64,000 nt of DNA from Microbacterium excoecariae (GCF_011326725.1 NZ_JAANCO010000001.1:310001-374000); one strand, 5' to 3'; shown: positions 7,142 through 17,723, counted from the first letter of the stretch. A program made the numbers and translations. The notes: a model not told the origin generated them from the letters alone.

Positions 7142-10100
7142 ATGAGCATCGACCCCTGGCGTATCGAGGCCGCCCGCCCGAAGGAGCCGGCCCGTCGGCC
7201 GGACCTCGGGCCCCTCGGGAAGATCACCCTCTTCGCCCTCGGGGTGCTCGCCGCCCTCAAGGCCGTCGGCCTGGTCCTCGTGGCCGGCGCCGTCGCGGCG
7301 GGCGTCGTGGGCGTGCAGGCCGGATCCTTCGACGTGAGGCAGGTGCTCTGGCTCGGGTGCGGGGGCGCGATCCTCCGCGCGGTGGCCGGGTGGGGCACCC
7401 GCGTCCTCGCCCAGCGCGCCGCGATCGACCTCAAGCGGACGATGCGCGGCCAGCTCTGGTGGCGCATCGCGCACGGCGACGCCGAGGGCGCCGCCGCAGC
7501 CGAGGCCGCGGGCGGCGAGCGGCCCACCGCGCCGGCGCGCATCTCGACGAGCCGCGAGGGCGAAGGATCCGTCGCCGTCCTGGCCACGGACGGGCTGGAC
7601 GACCTCGATGAGTACTGCACCTCGAGCCTGCCCGCGACGGTCCAGGCGGCCGTCGTGCCGCTCGTCGTCGGGGCATGGATCCTCGGCGCCGACTGGGTGA
7701 GCGCTCTCGTGATCGTCCTGACGATCCCCCTCGTGCCCCTGTTCATGGTGCTCATCGGCCGGCACACGCAAGCGCGCACGGACGAGGCGCTCGGCGCGCT
7801 CACGACGCTCGCGAACCACATGACCGAGCTCGCGCGGGGCCTGCCCGTGCTCGTGGGGCTCGGGCGCGTCGACGAGCAGTCCCGCGCGCTCGAGGGGATC
7901 CAGCGCTCCTATCGACAGCGCACGCAGGAGACGCTCCGCTGGGCGTTCCTCTCCGCGCTCGCGCTCGAGCTCATCGCGACGATCTCCGTCGCGATCGTCG
8001 CCGTGTTCCTCGGCCTGCGCCTGCTGAACGGCACGGTCGGCCTCGAGGCGGCGCTCGTCGCGCTCATCCTGGCCCCCGAGTGCTTCGCCGCCGTGCGCGA
8101 GCTGGGCACGGCGTTCCACGCGTCGCAGAACGGGCTGTCGGCCCTCGCCCGCGTGCGGGAGATCCTGGGCGGCGCCCGCCGGTCGGACGTGCGCGGCTCC
8201 GAGCTGCCCGTCGTGGCCGACATCACGCAGCCGATCGACCTGCCGCTGACGAAGGACCTCCCGGAGCGCTTCGAGGCGCCGAAGGACTTCCCGACGCTCG
8301 AGGAGATCGCGGCCGGCACGGCGTGGGCCGACGAGCCCGCGCCGGCCGAGGAGCAGGATCCGCCCCCCATCGTCGTGCGCGACCTCACGGTGCACTACGC
8401 GGGGCGCGCGGAGCCGACGCTGTTCGGCTTCAGCGCCGAGATCGGCGAGATCACGGCGATCACGGGCCCGTCCGGCGCGGGCAAGTCGACGCTCCTGGGC
8501 GCCCTGACGGGCACCCTCCCCGCCGACGCCGAGTCGTCGGGCTGGGTCGTGGGCATCGACACGGAGCGCGTCGCGTGGGCGCCGCAGGCGCCGCACGCGT
8601 TCACCGCGACGCCGTGGGACGAGCTCGCGCTGTTCGGCGCGACCAACCCCGAGGCGTCGCTGCGCGAGCTGGGCCTCGCCCGCGTGGCCGACAGCTCGAT
8701 CGCCGAGCTGAGCCCCGGCGAACTCCGCCGGCTCGCCGTCGCTCGCGCCCTCGCGCGGGTCGACCAGGGCGCGAGCGTGCTCGTACTCGACGAGCCGACG
8801 GCGCACCTCGACGCCGCGAGCGCCGACCGCGTCCGCGCCGCGATTCGGCGGCGCGCCGGCGAGGCGACCATCGTGCTGGCGACCCACGAGCCCGAGACGC
8901 TGGCCCTCGCCACGCGGCGCCTCGCGGTCGACGCGGCACGCGGCAGGCGCGAGGCGGCGCCAGCCGCGGCGCCCACCGCGCGCGGCGGATCCGTTACCGC
9001 GGCCCCCGCGGACGAGGAGCCGGCGAGCGGGACCGCCGAGCCGCCGACCACGACCGTCGGCATCCCCGTCATCACCGACCAGATCCGCCTCGTCGAACCC
9101 GCCCCCGAGAAGCTCCCCGCGCTGCGGGGCCCGCGCCACCGCGTGTTGCACGGGTCCGCGGCCCCGTCGCCCTGGCGCGCCCTCGGGCGCATCCTGCGGC
9201 CCGCGCGCGGGCGCTGGGCGCTGGGGATCCTCCTGGCCTTCGCCACGATCGCGATGGGCCTGTCGCTCACGGCCGTCTCGGGCTGGCTCATCGTGCGGGC
9301 CAGCGTCGAGGAGTACATCATGTACCTGCTCGTCGCGATCGTCGGCGTGCGGTTCTTCGGGATCGGGCGGGCCGTCTCGCGCTACGCGGAACGGCTCGTG
9401 ACGCACGACGCCGCGTTCCGCGCGACCGACGCGCTCCGGCTGCGCCTGTGGCGGTCGATCGCCGCGCGCGGGGCGGGCTCGCGACGCCTCCTCGAGGGCG
9501 GATCCCCGCTCGACTACCTCGTGACGCTCTCCGACGACCTGCGAGACCAGCTGCCCCGCACGCTCCCGCCGCTCGCCGCCGGGGTCCTGGCCATCGCGGG
9601 CATCGCCGTCACGACGGGGTTCGTCGCCCCGCACCTCGCCCTCCTCGTCGCCGTGACCCTCGTGGTCGCGGCCGGGCTCGGCGTCGCGGCGGCGCTCGTC
9701 GCCGCGCGCGGCGCGAGCCGGGCCCGCGTGAGGGAGCGCTCGGCGCTCGTGCGCGGCACGGCCGCGCTCGCGAGCGCCGCGGACGACCTGCGCGCGAACG
9801 GGATCGCGGGGAGCGCCGTGGCGCGCCTCGAGGTGGCGGGGGCACGCCTGGCCGCGGCCGAGCGCCGGACCGCCTGGTCGGCGGGCCTCGGCAGCGCGGT
9901 CGTCGTCCTCGCCGCATCCGCCCTCGCCGTCGTCGTCCCCGCCGTCTCGGTCGGCGCTCCAGCCGAGCTCGTGTGCGTCGTGGCGCTGCTCGCGCTCGCG
10001 GCCGTCGAGCCGCTGGAGGGTTTGGTCGCCGCCGCGCACCGGCTGCCGACCCTGCGCGAGGTCGTGCGGCGCCTCAGCCCGCTGATGTCCGCCCCGACCC

Positions 10101-10786
10101 CCGTCTCGAGCGGCACGGCCGAGGCGCCGCAGCCGGTGCGGGAGGTGGCGCTCGCGGGGGTGGCCGCGCAGTACCCGGGGCAGGCGGATCCGGTCTTCCG
10201 CGGCGTCACGGGGACGGCGCGTGCCGGCGCGTGGCTCGTCGTGTCGGGGCGATCGGGCACGGGCAAGTCGACGCTGCTGTCGGTCGTCATGGGCGCGCTG
10301 CCCGCGACCGAGGGCGCCGTGACGGCCGACGGGGTTCCCCTCACCAACCTGTCGCTCGCCTCCTGGCGGCGACGCATCGCGTGGTGCCCGCAGGACGCGT
10401 ACGTGTTCGACTCCTCGATCCGCGCCAACCTCCTCCTCGCCCGCGCGCGCGACGACGCACCGAGCGACGCGGACATGGCCGACGCGCTCCGCCGCGCGGG
10501 CCTTCAACGCCTGCTCGAGGCGCTCCCGGGCGGGCTCGACGCGGGCGTGGGGGCGGGCGGATCCGCCCTGTCCGGCGGCGAGCGCCAGCGGCTCGCCGTG
10601 GCGCGCGCGCTGCTCACGCGCGCGGACGTCATCCTCCTCGACGAGCCGACCGCGCACCTCGACGCGCCGACCGCGGCCGACATGATGGCCGACGTGCAGC
10701 GCGCGACCGCCGATCGTGTCGTGCTCCTCGTCAGCCACCGCGCGGACGACGTCGCCCTCGCGGGCGCCGAGCGCATCGAGCTGTGA
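7142..10786 (+). CDS. cydDC: Fused CydD-CydC thiol/haem ABC exporter
   Basis: 1214 residues, about the length of CydD plus CydC, in one open frame. First half: membrane domain and a nucleotide domain with Walker A GPSGAGKST (about 442-450), a degenerate signature L-S-P-G-E and Walker B V-L-V-L-D-E-P. A Pro/Ala-rich linker around 600-670 leads to a second membrane domain and a second nucleotide domain with Walker A GRSGTGKST (about 1033-1041), signature LSGGERQ and I-L-L-D-E-P. The complex exports reductant and is needed to assemble cytochrome bd. Start ATG at 7142 with a weak GGAAG site. Fusion is known in some actinobacteria; here it follows cydAB directly. Confidence 0.92.
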   Translation: MSIDPWRIEAARPKEPARRPDLGPLGKITLFALGVLAALKAVGLVLVAGAVAAGVVGVQAGSFDVRQVLWLGCGGAILRAVAGWGTRVLAQRAAIDLKRTMRGQLWWRIAHGDAEGAAAAEAAGGERPTAPARISTSREGEGSVAVLATDGLDDLDEYCTSSLPATVQAAVVPLVVGAWILGADWVSALVIVLTIPLVPLFMVLIGRHTQARTDEALGALTTLANHMTELARGLPVLVGLGRVDEQSRALEGIQRSYRQRTQETLRWAFLSALALELIATISVAIVAVFLGLRLLNGTVGLEAALVALILAPECFAAVRELGTAFHASQNGLSALARVREILGGARRSDVRGSELPVVADITQPIDLPLTKDLPERFEAPKDFPTLEEIAAGTAWADEPAPAEEQDPPPIVVRDLTVHYAGRAEPTLFGFSAEIGEITAITGPSGAGKSTLLGALTGTLPADAESSGWVVGIDTERVAWAPQAPHAFTATPWDELALFGATNPEASLRELGLARVADSSIAELSPGELRRLAVARALARVDQGASVLVLDEPTAHLDAASADRVRAAIRRRAGEATIVLATHEPETLALATRRLAVDAARGRREAAPAAAPTARGGSVTAAPADEEPASGTAEPPTTTVGIPVITDQIRLVEPAPEKLPALRGPRHRVLHGSAAPSPWRALGRILRPARGRWALGILLAFATIAMGLSLTAVSGWLIVRASVEEYIMYLLVAIVGVRFFGIGRAVSRYAERLVTHDAAFRATDALRLRLWRSIAARGAGSRRLLEGGSPLDYLVTLSDDLRDQLPRTLPPLAAGVLAIAGIAVTTGFVAPHLALLVAVTLVVAAGLGVAAALVAARGASRARVRERSALVRGTAALASAADDLRANGIAGSAVARLEVAGARLAAAERRTAWSAGLGSAVVVLAASALAVVVPAVSVGAPAELVCVVALLALAAVEPLEGLVAAAHRLPTLREVVRRLSPLMSAPTPVSSGTAEAPQPVREVALAGVAAQYPGQADPVFRGVTGTARAGAWLVVSGRSGTGKSTLLSVVMGALPATEGAVTADGVPLTNLSLASWRRRIAWCPQDAYVFDSSIRANLLLARARDDAPSDADMADALRRAGLQRLLEALPGGLDAGVGAGGSALSGGERQRLAVARALLTRADVILLDEPTAHLDAPTAADMMADVQRATADRVVLLVSHRADDVALAGAERIEL

Positions 10787-10821
10787 CGGGCCCCACGGCC
10801 CGCGTGCGGCATGATGGGCGG

Positions 10822-11700
<879 letters not shown>

Positions 11701-11710
11701 CCCGCCGGAC

Positions 11711-11750
11711 GGCGCCGGCCCGGGGCGAGGGTTCGCCCCGGGCCGGCGCC
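11711..11750. terminator. Bidirectional hairpin terminator
   Basis: An 18-bp perfect GC-rich stem (11711-11728 with 11733-11750) and a 4-nt loop lie between converging purU and the M13 peptidase gene. Confidence 0.85.
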
Positions 11751-11755
11751 TGGCG

Positions 11756-13717
11756 TCACCAGATGGTCACGCGCGCGCCGGGCTCGAGCCACAGCGCGTC
11801 GGCGTCGGTCACGCCGAACTCCTCGTAGAACGCGTCGATGTTGCGCACGATCTGGTTGCAGCGGAACTCGTTCGGCGAGTGCGGGTCGACCGCGAGGAGG
11901 CGGATAGTCTCGGCGTCGCGGCCCTTCTGCTGCCACACCTGCGCCCACGAGAGGAAGACGCGCGACAGGCCCGAGAGGCCGTCGATCGTCTCGGGCTCCG
12001 CCCCCTCGAGCGACAGCGCGTAGGCCTTCAGCGCGATCCCGAGGCCGCCGAGGTCGCCGATGTTCTCGCCGATCGTGAGGGCGCCGTTGACGTGGTGCTC
12101 GGGGTCCAGCCCCTCCGGCGTGAGGGCCTCGTACTGGGCGATGAGGCTCGCCGTGCGCTCCTCGAACGCCGCGCGGTCGGCGTCGGTCCACCAGTTGTTG
12201 AGCGCGCCCGTGCCGTCGTACTGCGAGCCCTGGTCGTCGAATCCGTGCCCGATCTCGTGGCCGATCACGGCGCCGATCCCGCCGTAGTTGGCGGCCGCGT
12301 CGCGCTCGGGGTCGAAGAACGGGTACTGCAGGATCGCCGCGGGGAACACGATCTCGTTCATGAGCGGGTGGTAGTAGGCGTTGACCGTCTGCGGCGTCAT
12401 GAGCCACTCCTCGCGGTCGATCGGCTGGCCGACCTTCGCGAGCTGGCGATCGTGCTCGAACGCGCTCGCCCGGCGGACGTTGCCGACCAGGTCTGCCGGG
12501 TCGATCTCGAGCGCGGCGTAGTCGACCCACTTCGTGGGGTAGCCGACCTTCGGCGTAAACGCATCGAGCTTCTCCAGCGCCCGCTCTCGGGTCGCGGGGC
12601 TCATCCACTCCAGCGTCTCGATCGAGCCGCGGTAGGCCTCGATAAGGTTCGCGACGAGCGCGTCGATCTCGGCCTTGGCCTGCGGCGGGAAGTGCCGCTC
12701 GACGTACACCCTGCCGATGGCCTCCCCCATGGCGCCCTCCGCGAGGCTGACGCCGCGCTTCCAGCGCTCGCGGTTCTCCGGCACGCCCTGCAGCGTGGTC
12801 CCCACGAAAGAGAAGTTCTCCGCGACGATCTCGTCGATCAGGTACGGCGCCGCGGCGCGGACGACCTTCCAGCGCAGCCACGCCTTCCAGTCCTCGAGCC
12901 GCTCGGCGGTCAGGAGCGTGCCGAGGCCCTCGAGGAAGGAGGGCTGGTAGACGGTCACCGCGTCGAAGGCGGCCGCTGATCCCCCGCCGAGGAGGCCGTC
13001 GAGCCACGGGGCCAGGTCGACGCCCACGAGCCCCTGCGCCTCGGCGAACGTCATGGGGTTGTAGGTCGCGACGGCGTCGCGGCTGCGCACGTTGTCCCAG
13101 TGGTGACTCGCCACCTCCGTCTCCAGGGCGAGGATCCGCTCGGCGTCGCCGGCCGGATCCGCCATGCCCGCGAGCGCGAGCATCCGCTCGACGTGCGCGC
13201 GGAAGGCGTCGCGGGTCTCGGCGAAGCGCTCTTCGCGGTAGTACTGCTCGTCCGGCAGCGAGATGCCCGACTGCACGAGGAAGGGGATGTACCGCGTGGG
13301 GTCGCCCGGGTCCGGCTCGACAAACACCCCGATGACGTTGCTGACGCCCTCGCGGTCGAGCGCGCCGACCGTGCGCAGGAATCCGGGCAGGTCGGTCACG
13401 GCCGCGACGCGCTCCAGCGGCTCGCGGATCGGGTCAAGGCCGCGGCGGGCGATCTCGGCCGTGTCCATGAAGCTCGTGAACAGATCGCCGACCTTGCGGG
13501 GCTCGGAGCCCTCCTCGGCCGCACGCGATTCCTCGACGATCTGCCGCACGTCCTTCTCGGCCTGCTCGGCGAGCTGATGGAAGGCGCCCCAGCGCGCCTT
13601 GTCGCTGGGGATGTCGGTGCGCTCGATCCAGGATCCGTTGACGTACCGGTAGAGGTCGTCCTGCGGGCGGATGGAGTCGGAGAATTCCTCGGTCGCGAGG
13701 CCAGCGGGAAGCGTCAT
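11756..13717 (-). CDS. pepO: M13 family zinc endopeptidase (PepO/neprilysin type)
   Basis: 653 residues, the usual M13 length. The zinc site is V-I-G-H-E-I-G-H-G-F-D-D (HExxH), with the downstream ENIGDLGGL motif carrying the third zinc ligand Glu, an upstream V-N-A-Y-Y motif for substrate binding, and a C-terminus in which a final Trp follows R-V-T-I. No signal peptide is seen, so a cytoplasmic peptidase of small peptides is likely. Start ATG 13717 is preferred because TACGAT lies 7 nt upstream (leaderless pattern); ATG 13726 is an alternative three codons longer. Confidence 0.92.
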   Translation of the reverse strand: MTLPAGLATEEFSDSIRPQDDLYRYVNGSWIERTDIPSDKARWGAFHQLAEQAEKDVRQIVEESRAAEEGSEPRKVGDLFTSFMDTAEIARRGLDPIREPLERVAAVTDLPGFLRTVGALDREGVSNVIGVFVEPDPGDPTRYIPFLVQSGISLPDEQYYREERFAETRDAFRAHVERMLALAGMADPAGDAERILALETEVASHHWDNVRSRDAVATYNPMTFAEAQGLVGVDLAPWLDGLLGGGSAAAFDAVTVYQPSFLEGLGTLLTAERLEDWKAWLRWKVVRAAAPYLIDEIVAENFSFVGTTLQGVPENRERWKRGVSLAEGAMGEAIGRVYVERHFPPQAKAEIDALVANLIEAYRGSIETLEWMSPATRERALEKLDAFTPKVGYPTKWVDYAALEIDPADLVGNVRRASAFEHDRQLAKVGQPIDREEWLMTPQTVNAYYHPLMNEIVFPAAILQYPFFDPERDAAANYGGIGAVIGHEIGHGFDDQGSQYDGTGALNNWWTDADRAAFEERTASLIAQYEALTPEGLDPEHHVNGALTIGENIGDLGGLGIALKAYALSLEGAEPETIDGLSGLSRVFLSWAQVWQQKGRDAETIRLLAVDPHSPNEFRCNQIVRNIDAFYEEFGVTDADALWLEPGARVTIW

Positions 13718-13791
13718 GGCCTCCATCGTAGGTTCGCCCACCGACGTCGGCGCGCGCGGGCGGCGTCGGACGCCCGCCCTACGCTTATGCC

Positions 13792-15114
13792 ATGGCCCCG
13801 CAGCGCACGCTCAACCGCGACATCCTCTGGCTCGCGGTGCCCGCGTTCGGGTCGCTCGTCGTCGAGCCGATCTTCCTCGCGCTCGACTCGGCCATGGTCG
13901 GCCACCTCGGCGTGGCCGAGCTGGCGGGCCTCGGCATCGCCTCGAGCGTGCTCCAGACCCTCGTCGGCCTGATGGTCTTCCTCGCCTACGCGACGACGCC
14001 GGCGGTCGCCCGCCTCCACGGCGCGGGCGACGACGCGCGGGCGGTCTCCCGCGGGATCGACGGGATGTGGCTCGCGGTCGGCATCGGCGCGGTCCTCGCG
14101 GTCGCGGGCTACGCCCTCGCGCCGTGGGCCGTCGGCCTGTTCGGGCCCACGCCCGAGGTGGCGGCGGAGGCCGAGGCCTACCTCGGGCTCAGCATGTGGG
14201 GGCTGCCCGCCATGCTCGTCGTCTTCGCCGCGACCGGTCTCCTGCGCGGGCTCCAGAACACCGTGACGCCGCTGTGGATCGCGGGGCTCGGCTTCGCCGC
14301 CAACGCGCTCCTCAACTGGCTGTTCATGTACGGCCTCGGCTGGGGCATCGCCGGATCCGCCGCCGGCACGGTCGCCGCGCAGTGGGGCATGGTCGTCGCG
14401 TACGCAGGCATCGCCGCGCGGCTCGCCAAGCGGCACCGATCCGCCGCCCTCCCCTCGCGCGCCGGCCTCGGCGGCACGGCCCTGACGGGCGGGTGGCTGC
14501 TCCTGCGCACGGTCGCGCTGCGCGCCGGCCTGCTCCTCACCGTCGCGGCCGCGACGGCGCTCGGCACCGAGGAGCTCGCGGGGTGGCAGATCGTCTTCAC
14601 GATCGGATCCACGGCGGCCTTTGCGCTCGACGCGCTCGCGATCGCCGCGCAGGCCCTCATCGGGAAGTACCTCGGCTCGGGGGACGAGGCGAGCGTGCGG
14701 TACGTGCTCCGGCGCACCGTCGCCTGGGGCGCGTGGTGCGGCGTCGCGATCGGCCTGCTCATCGCGGGCCTCGCGCCCGTTCTCGGCGTCGCGTTCACCG
14801 GCGAGTGGGAGATGTCCTGGCTGACCCTCCCCGCGCTCGTCGCGATGGGCGCCCTGCAGCCGCTCGCGGGCGTCGTCTACGTCCTCGACGGCGTGCTCAT
14901 GGGCGCGAACGACGCGCGCTATCTCGCCCTCGCGGGGGCCGTGAACCTCGTCCCGTTCCTCGCCTACCTGCTGATCCTGCTGATGGCGCGGCCGGCGGGG
15001 TCCTGGGGCCTCGTGGGCGTCGCGATCGCGTTCTTCGGCGTGCTCATGGGAATGCGGGCGTGGACGCTCGGCCGCCGGGTGCGCGGATCCGCGTGGCTGC
15101 GCCAGGCGGGGTGA
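13792..15114 (+). CDS. MATE family efflux transporter (DinF-like)
   Basis: 440 residues with about twelve hydrophobic segments. The opening ILWLAVPAFGSLVVEPIFLA and the D-S-A-M-V-G-H-L-G motif that follows are typical of the DinF branch of MATE antiporters, which export organic cations or drugs using an H+ or Na+ gradient. Substrate unknown. The ATG has TACGCT 6 nt upstream (leaderless). Divergent from pepO with a gap of about 75 bp holding both promoters. Confidence 0.88.
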   Translation: MAPQRTLNRDILWLAVPAFGSLVVEPIFLALDSAMVGHLGVAELAGLGIASSVLQTLVGLMVFLAYATTPAVARLHGAGDDARAVSRGIDGMWLAVGIGAVLAVAGYALAPWAVGLFGPTPEVAAEAEAYLGLSMWGLPAMLVVFAATGLLRGLQNTVTPLWIAGLGFAANALLNWLFMYGLGWGIAGSAAGTVAAQWGMVVAYAGIAARLAKRHRSAALPSRAGLGGTALTGGWLLLRTVALRAGLLLTVAAATALGTEELAGWQIVFTIGSTAAFALDALAIAAQALIGKYLGSGDEASVRYVLRRTVAWGAWCGVAIGLLIAGLAPVLGVAFTGEWEMSWLTLPALVAMGALQPLAGVVYVLDGVLMGANDARYLALAGAVNLVPFLAYLLILLMARPAGSWGLVGVAIAFFGVLMGMRAWTLGRRVRGSAWLRQAG

Positions 15115-15127
15115 GCCCCGGCCGGGC

Positions 15128-15760
15128 CTAGGCCCAGCGGCGGCACCACTCGTACATGACGACCGCGCCCGCGGCCGAGGCGTTGATGGACCGGGTCGAG
15201 CCGTACTGCGTGATCTCGATGTGGCTCGTGGCGGCCGCGAGCGCCTCCTCGGTGAGCCCCGGCCCCTCCTGACCGAAGAGGAACACGCAGCGCTCGGGGA
15301 GGTCCGCGCGGTCGACGGGCACGGCGTCGCCGACGTTGTCCACCGCGACGACGGGGATCCCCTCCGCCGCCGCCCACTCCCGGAACTCCGCGACGCTCGC
15401 GTGGTGCACGACGTGCTGGTAGCGGTCGGTGACCATGGCGCCGCGGCGATTCCAGCGCTTCCGGCCGACGATGTGGACGGTGTCGGCGAGGAACGCGTTC
15501 GCGCTGCGCACGATCGAGCCGATGTTCATGTCGTGCTGCCAGTTCTCGATCGCGACGTGGAACGAGTGCCGGCGCGTGTCGAGGTCCGCGACGATCGCGT
15601 CCATCCGCCAGTAGCGGTAGCCGTCGACGACGTTGCGGCTGTCGCCGGCCGCGAGCAGTTCGGGATCCCACCAGTCGCCGTCCGGCCACGTCCCCGGCCA
15701 GGGGCCGACGCCGTGGGTCGACTGCTCGCGGTGGGGCTCGGGCGCGGGGGTCTCGCTCAC
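15128..15760 (-). CDS. SpoU/TrmH family RNA 2'-O-methyltransferase
   Basis: 210 residues. The three SpoU motifs are visible: NIGSIVRSANAF, LFGQEGPGL and Q-Y-G-S-T-R-S-I-N-A-S-A-A-G. These form the trefoil-knot SAM site of TrmH-class enzymes that methylate ribose in tRNA or rRNA; the exact target is not predictable. An N-terminal extension of about 70 residues rich in W, P and D precedes the domain. The GTG at 15760 has GGGGGA just upstream. Its 5' side faces the mntH operator at 15793. Confidence 0.85.
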   Translation of the reverse strand: MSETPAPEPHREQSTHGVGPWPGTWPDGDWWDPELLAAGDSRNVVDGYRYWRMDAIVADLDTRRHSFHVAIENWQHDMNIGSIVRSANAFLADTVHIVGRKRWNRRGAMVTDRYQHVVHHASVAEFREWAAAEGIPVVAVDNVGDAVPVDRADLPERCVFLFGQEGPGLTEEALAAATSHIEITQYGSTRSINASAAGAVVMYEWCRRWA

Positions 15761-15792
15761 TCCCCCATCGTCCCACTCCCCGGGCGATTCGA

Positions 15793-15814
15793 ATTTTTCG
15801 GTACACCGAAAAAT
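15793..15814. promoter_or_regulatory. MntR operator upstream of mntH
   Basis: A dyad with perfect 10-bp arms, ATTTTTCGGT and ACCGAAAAAT, around an AC centre, ending 16 bp before the mntH start. The AT-rich arms with a CGGT/ACCG core fit DtxR/MntR-type boxes, and an mntR-like gene lies at the other end of mntH. Assignment rests on this arrangement. Confidence 0.8.
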
Positions 15815-15830
15815 GTGCCACACTGGCCGC

Positions 15831-17075
15831 ATGACGCCCGCGACCGGCACCGCTGCCCCCCGATCCGCCTGGCTGCTCGGCCCCGCGCTCGTCGCCGGCG
15901 TCGCCTACCTGGATCCCGGTAACGTCGCGACCAACATGTCCGCGGGCGCGCGGTTCGGCTACCTGCTCGTCTGGGTCGTCGTCCTCGGCAACGCCATGGC
16001 GTGGCTCATCCAGTACCTCTCCGCGAAGCTCGGCGTCGTCACGGACCGCAGCCTCGCGGAGACGATCGGGGCGCGGATCCGCTCACCCTGGGCGCGCCGG
16101 GCGTACTGGGCGCAGGCCGAGCTCGTCGCGATGGCGACCGACGTCGCGGAGGTCATCGGCGGCGCCGTCGCGCTCTGGCTCCTCTTCGACGTGCCGCTCC
16201 TGGCCGGCGGCCTCATCACGGGCGCGGTCTCGATGGCGCTGCTCGCGATCCAGTCCCGCCGCGGGGCCCGGCCGTTCGAAACGGTCATCATCGGGCTCAT
16301 GGCGATCATCGCGGTCGGCTTCACCGTCGGCGTCTTCGTGGGGCCGCCCGACGGCCCCTCGGTGCTCGCGGGGCTCGTGCCCCGCTTCGAGGGCGCGGAC
16401 TCCGTGCTGCTCGCCGCCTCGATCCTCGGCGCCACGGTCATGCCCCACGCCATCTACGCGCACTCCGCGCTCGCGCGCGACCGGTTCGCGCGCGACGACC
16501 TCGGGGGCACCCCGCGGCCGGCGCGGATCCGCCGCCTCCTCCGCGCCACCCGATGGGACGTCACGATCGCGCTGGCGATCGCCGGCACGGTCAACCTCGC
16601 GATCCTCCTCCTCGGCGCGGCGAACCTGCCCGGCGTCCCGGGCACCGACAGCCTCGAGGGCGCGCACGCGGCGCTCGCCGACAGCCTCGGGCCCGCGATC
16701 GCGACGCTGTTCGCCGTGGGTCTCCTGGCGTCGGGCCTCGCCTCGACGTCGGTCGGCGCCTACGCCGGGTCCGAGATCATGCAGGGGCTCCTGCACGTCC
16801 GGATCCCCCTACTCGCGCGCCGCGGCATCACGCTCGTGCCCGCGCTCGGGATCCTCGCGATCGGCTACGACCCGACGACGGCCCTCATCCTCAGCCAGGT
16901 CGTGCTGTCGTTCGGGATCCCGTTCGCGCTCGTCCCGCTCGTCGTCATCACGGCCCAGCGGCGGACGCTCGGCGGCCACCGCAACCGCTGGTGGACCACG
17001 GGCCTCGGCGCACTCTTCAGCGCGTTCCTCATCGCGCTGAACGGCGTGCTCCTCTGGCTCACGTTCACGCCGTGA
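15831..17075 (+). CDS. mntH: Nramp family Mn2+/Fe2+ transporter
   Basis: 414 residues, about eleven membrane segments. The metal-site motif D-P-G-N in TM1 (AYLDPGNVATN) and M-P-H-A-I in TM6 (ATVMPHAIYAHSAL) are the Nramp signature; the TM6 Met favours Mn over Mg or Ca. It imports divalent metal with protons. The ATG at 15831 follows the perfect dyad at 15793-15814, so expression is likely repressed by MntR when Mn is ample. It converges on mntR, the last 11 bp of the two genes overlapping. Confidence 0.92.
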   Translation: MTPATGTAAPRSAWLLGPALVAGVAYLDPGNVATNMSAGARFGYLLVWVVVLGNAMAWLIQYLSAKLGVVTDRSLAETIGARIRSPWARRAYWAQAELVAMATDVAEVIGGAVALWLLFDVPLLAGGLITGAVSMALLAIQSRRGARPFETVIIGLMAIIAVGFTVGVFVGPPDGPSVLAGLVPRFEGADSVLLAASILGATVMPHAIYAHSALARDRFARDDLGGTPRPARIRRLLRATRWDVTIALAIAGTVNLAILLLGAANLPGVPGTDSLEGAHAALADSLGPAIATLFAVGLLASGLASTSVGAYAGSEIMQGLLHVRIPLLARRGITLVPALGILAIGYDPTTALILSQVVLSFGIPFALVPLVVITAQRRTLGGHRNRWWTTGLGALFSAFLIALNGVLLWLTFTP

Positions 17076-17700
17076 GCCAGACCGCCTCCCGCGCGCCCTC
17101 GGGGAGCTCGACGTCGCGGTCGCCGAGCGCGGCGCCCCGATCCGTCACGGTCAGCTCGCTCCCCACGTCGATGCCGCAGCTCGTAATGGCGCGCAGCAGC
17201 ATCGGATCCCGGTCCAGGACCCGCAGCACGCGGCCCGTGTGCCCGGGCCCGGCGTCACCCAGGAGGACGAACGGCTCGCGCTCGACGGATCCGTCGGGGC
17301 GCGGGATCGCGTCGCCGTGCGGGTCGAACCGCGGGAAGCCGAGGCGCTCGTCGACGCCGGCGAGCAGCCGGTCGCTGACCGCGTGCTCGAGCACCTCGGC
17401 CTCGTCGTGCACCTCGTCCCACGTGTAGCCGAATTCGCGCACGAGCCACGTCTCGATGAGGCGGTGCCGCCGCGTCATCGCCACGGCCCGCGCGCGCCCC
17501 TCGTCCGTCAGCGTGACGGCCCGATACGGCTGATGCGACACGAGGCCCGAGGCGGCGAGCTTCTTGACCATCTCCGTCACGCTCGAGGGCGCGACGCCCA
17601 GCTTCGCGGCGAGCACGGACGGCGTGATCGGCGCGTCCTGCCACTCCGTGTGGGCGTAGATCGTCTTGAGATAGTCGTCGGCCGCGGGGCTCGTGGGCAT
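17065..17700 (-). CDS. mntR: DtxR/MntR family metal-dependent repressor
   Basis: 211 residues in three parts: a winged helix (about 1-70, with SVLAAKLGVAPSSVTEMVKK), a dimerisation and metal domain rich in His/Glu/Asp (about 70-140, R-R-H-R-L-I-E, D-E-A-E-V-L-E-H), and a C-terminal SH3-like FeoA domain (about 150-211). This is the full-length DtxR layout. Its place beside mntH and the dyad upstream of mntH point to Mn sensing rather than iron. The ATG has TACGCT 6 nt upstream (leaderless). Confidence 0.9.
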   Translation of the reverse strand: MPTSPAADDYLKTIYAHTEWQDAPITPSVLAAKLGVAPSSVTEMVKKLAASGLVSHQPYRAVTLTDEGRARAVAMTRRHRLIETWLVREFGYTWDEVHDEAEVLEHAVSDRLLAGVDERLGFPRFDPHGDAIPRPDGSVEREPFVLLGDAGPGHTGRVLRVLDRDPMLLRAITSCGIDVGSELTVTDRGAALGDRDVELPEGAREAVWLTA

Positions 17701-17723
17701 GTCCCCAGCGTACGCGGGGCGGT

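Noticed and set aside
6971..10738. Very long open frame on the strand opposite cydDC
   Set aside because: It is Arg/Glu/His-rich and mirrors the codon pattern of the clear ABC exporter gene on the plus strand; an effect of high GC.
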